From NCBI GenBank assembly GCA_017399685.1, contig JAFQBM010000040.1, positions 248,001 through 312,000 of the forward strand: DNA of 64,000 nucleotides, in the 5' to 3' direction. Numbering within the stretch: the stretch's first letter is position 1; every line of letters starts with the position of its first letter. A model generated the notes under the pieces. The model was given only the letters and a program-made list of their open reading frames with translations. It ran no database searches and was not told the DNA's origin. The DNA comes from Lachnospiraceae bacterium (GTDB lineage: Bacteria; Bacillota; Clostridia; Lachnospirales; Lachnospiraceae). This document shows positions 63,708 to 64,000 of the stretch, in pieces. The translations under genes and the position numbers were made by a program.

Positions 63708-63767
63708 AAAGAGTATGATAGAAAGAATATCATGGAAAGGGTAGGAGAAAGAATATCATAGAAAGAG
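63703..63767 (+). repeat. Purine-rich imperfect tandem repeat after the HD gene
   Basis: AGAAAGAATATCATGGAAAG recurs in altered form three times (63703, 63719, 63747), beginning at the stop codon of the HD gene. Probably a decayed array; no protein is coded. Confidence 0.45.
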
Positions 63768-63832
63768 CAAGAAAGAGAGAGTATTAGAGAAAAAACTGCA
63801 AAAAAAATATAATTAAATAATGAAAAAGATGG

Positions 63833-63875
63833 AAAGTGGTTATGTGCTGATGTTAGTACGATGACCACTTTTTTA
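63833..63875 (+). terminator. Terminator after the HD gene
   Basis: AAAGTGGT pairs with ACCACTTT at 63864-63871, with partial inner pairing, followed by TTT. Beyond it to the window end the sequence is AT-rich without a recognised gene. Confidence 0.75.
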
Positions 63876-64000
63876 TTGGAATTATGATTTACATAAACGC
63901 AAAATTAAATATTTCTTTTTTAATAATATGACATATTTGAGAAATTTGTTTTACAATGATAGATTTGGATTTAAAGTGTTTGAATTTTTAGTTGAAATAA

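Noticed and set aside
1-64000. CRISPR array, toxin-antitoxin or recognised phage-defence system
   Set aside because: No regularly spaced repeats of CRISPR size and no Cas, toxin-antitoxin or known defence protein were recognised in any frame I read.

Overview
The window comes from a low-GC, anaerobic, spore-forming Firmicute, most likely a Lachnospiraceae-type Clostridia. The evidence is a complete spoIIIA operon, spoIVB followed by spo0A-type genes, a class III (oxygen-sensitive) ribonucleotide reductase on the mobile element, the order nusB-xseA-xseB-ispA-dxs-tlyA-nadK-argR-recN-spoIVB-spo0A, and strong Shine-Dalgarno sites before nearly every gene. The species cannot be fixed from sequence reading alone.

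Bases 1 to about 21,220 are the integrase-proximal end of a large prophage or related integrated element, with all genes on the + strand. It starts inside a DnaB-type helicase gene and continues with a TOPRIM primase, a RecJ-like DHH exonuclease, a DnaE-type polymerase and an ERCC4 nuclease. This helicase-primase-RecJ-DnaE order is the one known from Bacillus phage SPbeta (yorI-yorJ-yorK-yorL). A nucleotide-supply block follows: a divergent ThyX-like protein, a P-loop kinase of the dNMP-kinase type, a HAD phosphatase, a MazG-like pyrophosphohydrolase, anaerobic ribonucleotide reductase NrdD, its activase NrdG, and dUTPase. nrdD is interrupted by a 280-nt ORF-less group I intron. Two free-standing HNH-AP2 endonuclease genes lie nearby, one directly behind nrdG. 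A run of small phage proteins, many with zinc ribbons, leads to an excisionase-like gene, a tyrosine integrase, arrays of short direct repeats and a tRNA-like att remnant with a terminator. No capsid, tail, terminase or repressor gene is in the window; these would lie to the left.

Bases 21,288 to 33,290 are chromosome: a methyltransferase, Hsp33, a ClC channel, a YqeG phosphatase, shikimate kinase, a proline peptidase, EF-P, and spoIIIAA-AH behind a probable sigma-E promoter. Bases 33,418 to 42,592 hold an Asp23 protein and the nusB to recN housekeeping run, with an unusual palindromic repeat before nusB. Bases 42,705 to 45,638 hold spoIVB and two tandem Spo0A paralogues. Both have damaged receiver domains, in complementary ways. 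After that come glgA, rqcH (minus strand), an M16C peptidase, era, recO, several poorly characterised membrane or cysteine-rich proteins, a YitT protein, a small alarmone synthetase, a CarD-type regulator, a GNAT acetyltransferase, a histidine phosphatase, a phosphofructokinase and an HD phosphohydrolase.

The observations most worth following are: (1) the tandem Spo0A pair, in which copy 1 has lost the phospho-acceptor and copy 2 keeps it but lacks the metal-binding acidic pair and one recognition-helix arginine; (2) three element genes (kinase, nrdG, second HNH) with good ribosome-binding sites but AUU or AUA where the start codon should be; (3) the small group I intron placed exactly in the conserved NrdD MG|CR codons; and (4) the ThyX-like protein without a canonical RHR motif.
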